Of a DNA stretch of 6,243 bases, positions 6,141 through 6,243 are shown one piece after another (positions within the stretch are counted from its first letter, which is position 1; the number at the start of each line of letters is the position of its first letter). Made by a program: the position numbers and the translations under genes. The notes beneath the pieces are model-generated. The model worked only from the letters and a program-made list of their open reading frames with translations, did no database searches and was not told the origin of the DNA. This DNA is from Actinomycetota bacterium (GTDB taxonomy: Bacteria; Actinomycetota; Acidimicrobiia; Spongiisociales; UBA11373), in contig DNGH01000031.1 in assembly GCA_003486285.1 (NCBI GenBank), positions 1 through 6,243 on the forward strand. Reading direction: 5' to 3'.

Positions 6141-6243
6141 GTGAAGTTGCTGATCCCCCGTCGCTACAACGGTCCGCCCGACTCGGGGAACGGCGGGTAC
6201 ACGTGCGGGATGATCGCCGCCGCCGTCGGGGAGGGTGCCGAGG
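6141..6243 (+). CDS. Probable hotdog-fold thioesterase-like protein (3' partial)
   Basis: GTG 6141 opens a frame that continues to the window edge (34 codons visible). The visible N terminus, MKLLIPRRYNGPPDSGNGGY followed by TCGMIAAAVGEGAE, resembles the beginning of actinobacterial hotdog-fold proteins of the acyl-CoA thioesterase/dehydratase-like group, in which a short strand leads into a Gly-rich segment before the central hotdog helix. Only the N-terminal end is available, so the family call is from pattern memory and the substrate cannot be assigned. GGAG at 6128-6131, part of a repeat heptamer, is nine bases before the start and could serve as its ribosome-binding site. The start codon directly abuts the repeat. 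A different start further upstream would translate repeat sequence and is less likely. Confidence 0.55.
   Translation, partial: MKLLIPRRYNGPPDSGNGGYTCGMIAAAVGEGAE

Overview
The window is GC-rich, densely coding DNA with GC-rich third codon positions, GTG starts as common as ATG, short gaps and stop/start overlaps. The protein set (class V aminotransferase, thioesterase-like start, ClbS/DinB-like protein, DUF2237) and TAGNNT-type -10 boxes close to starts suggest a high-GC actinobacterium, perhaps an uncultured Acidimicrobiia-type lineage. That assignment is inference; no rRNA or other phylogenetic marker is present.

Layout: (1) Bases 1-1614 hold the 3' part of a PLP-dependent class V aminotransferase with cysteine-desulfurase-like features; its start is outside the window. 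(2) Bases 1646-3419 hold three tightly linked plus-strand genes: a PEBP/YbhB-family lipoprotein, a DUF2237 protein and a class I SAM-dependent methyltransferase. The stop and start codons of successive genes overlap, which suggests translational coupling. (3) Bases 3391-3897 (minus strand) encode a small four-helix DinB/ClbS-type protein that converges on the methyltransferase with a 29-base coding overlap. (4) A 76-base divergent promoter region leads into two plus-strand genes (3974-6045) for a polar amino acid ABC importer: an unusually long permease (440 aa, about ten membrane segments) and its ATPase. No substrate-binding protein gene lies in the window. (5) The 95-base gap after the ATPase is almost filled by a heptamer repeat: four AGTCNCC units, a 24-base centre, then five GGNGACT units in inverted orientation. 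(6) The start of a probable hotdog-fold thioesterase-like gene begins directly at the end of this repeat and is cut by the window edge.

Functionally, the permease and ATPase clearly work together as an importer. The PEBP/DUF2237/methyltransferase trio is probably co-expressed, but the sequence does not show a shared pathway. I do not see a clear new multi-gene system. The most unusual element is the heptamer inverted repeat; the extended single permease and the SufS-like active site of the aminotransferase come next.
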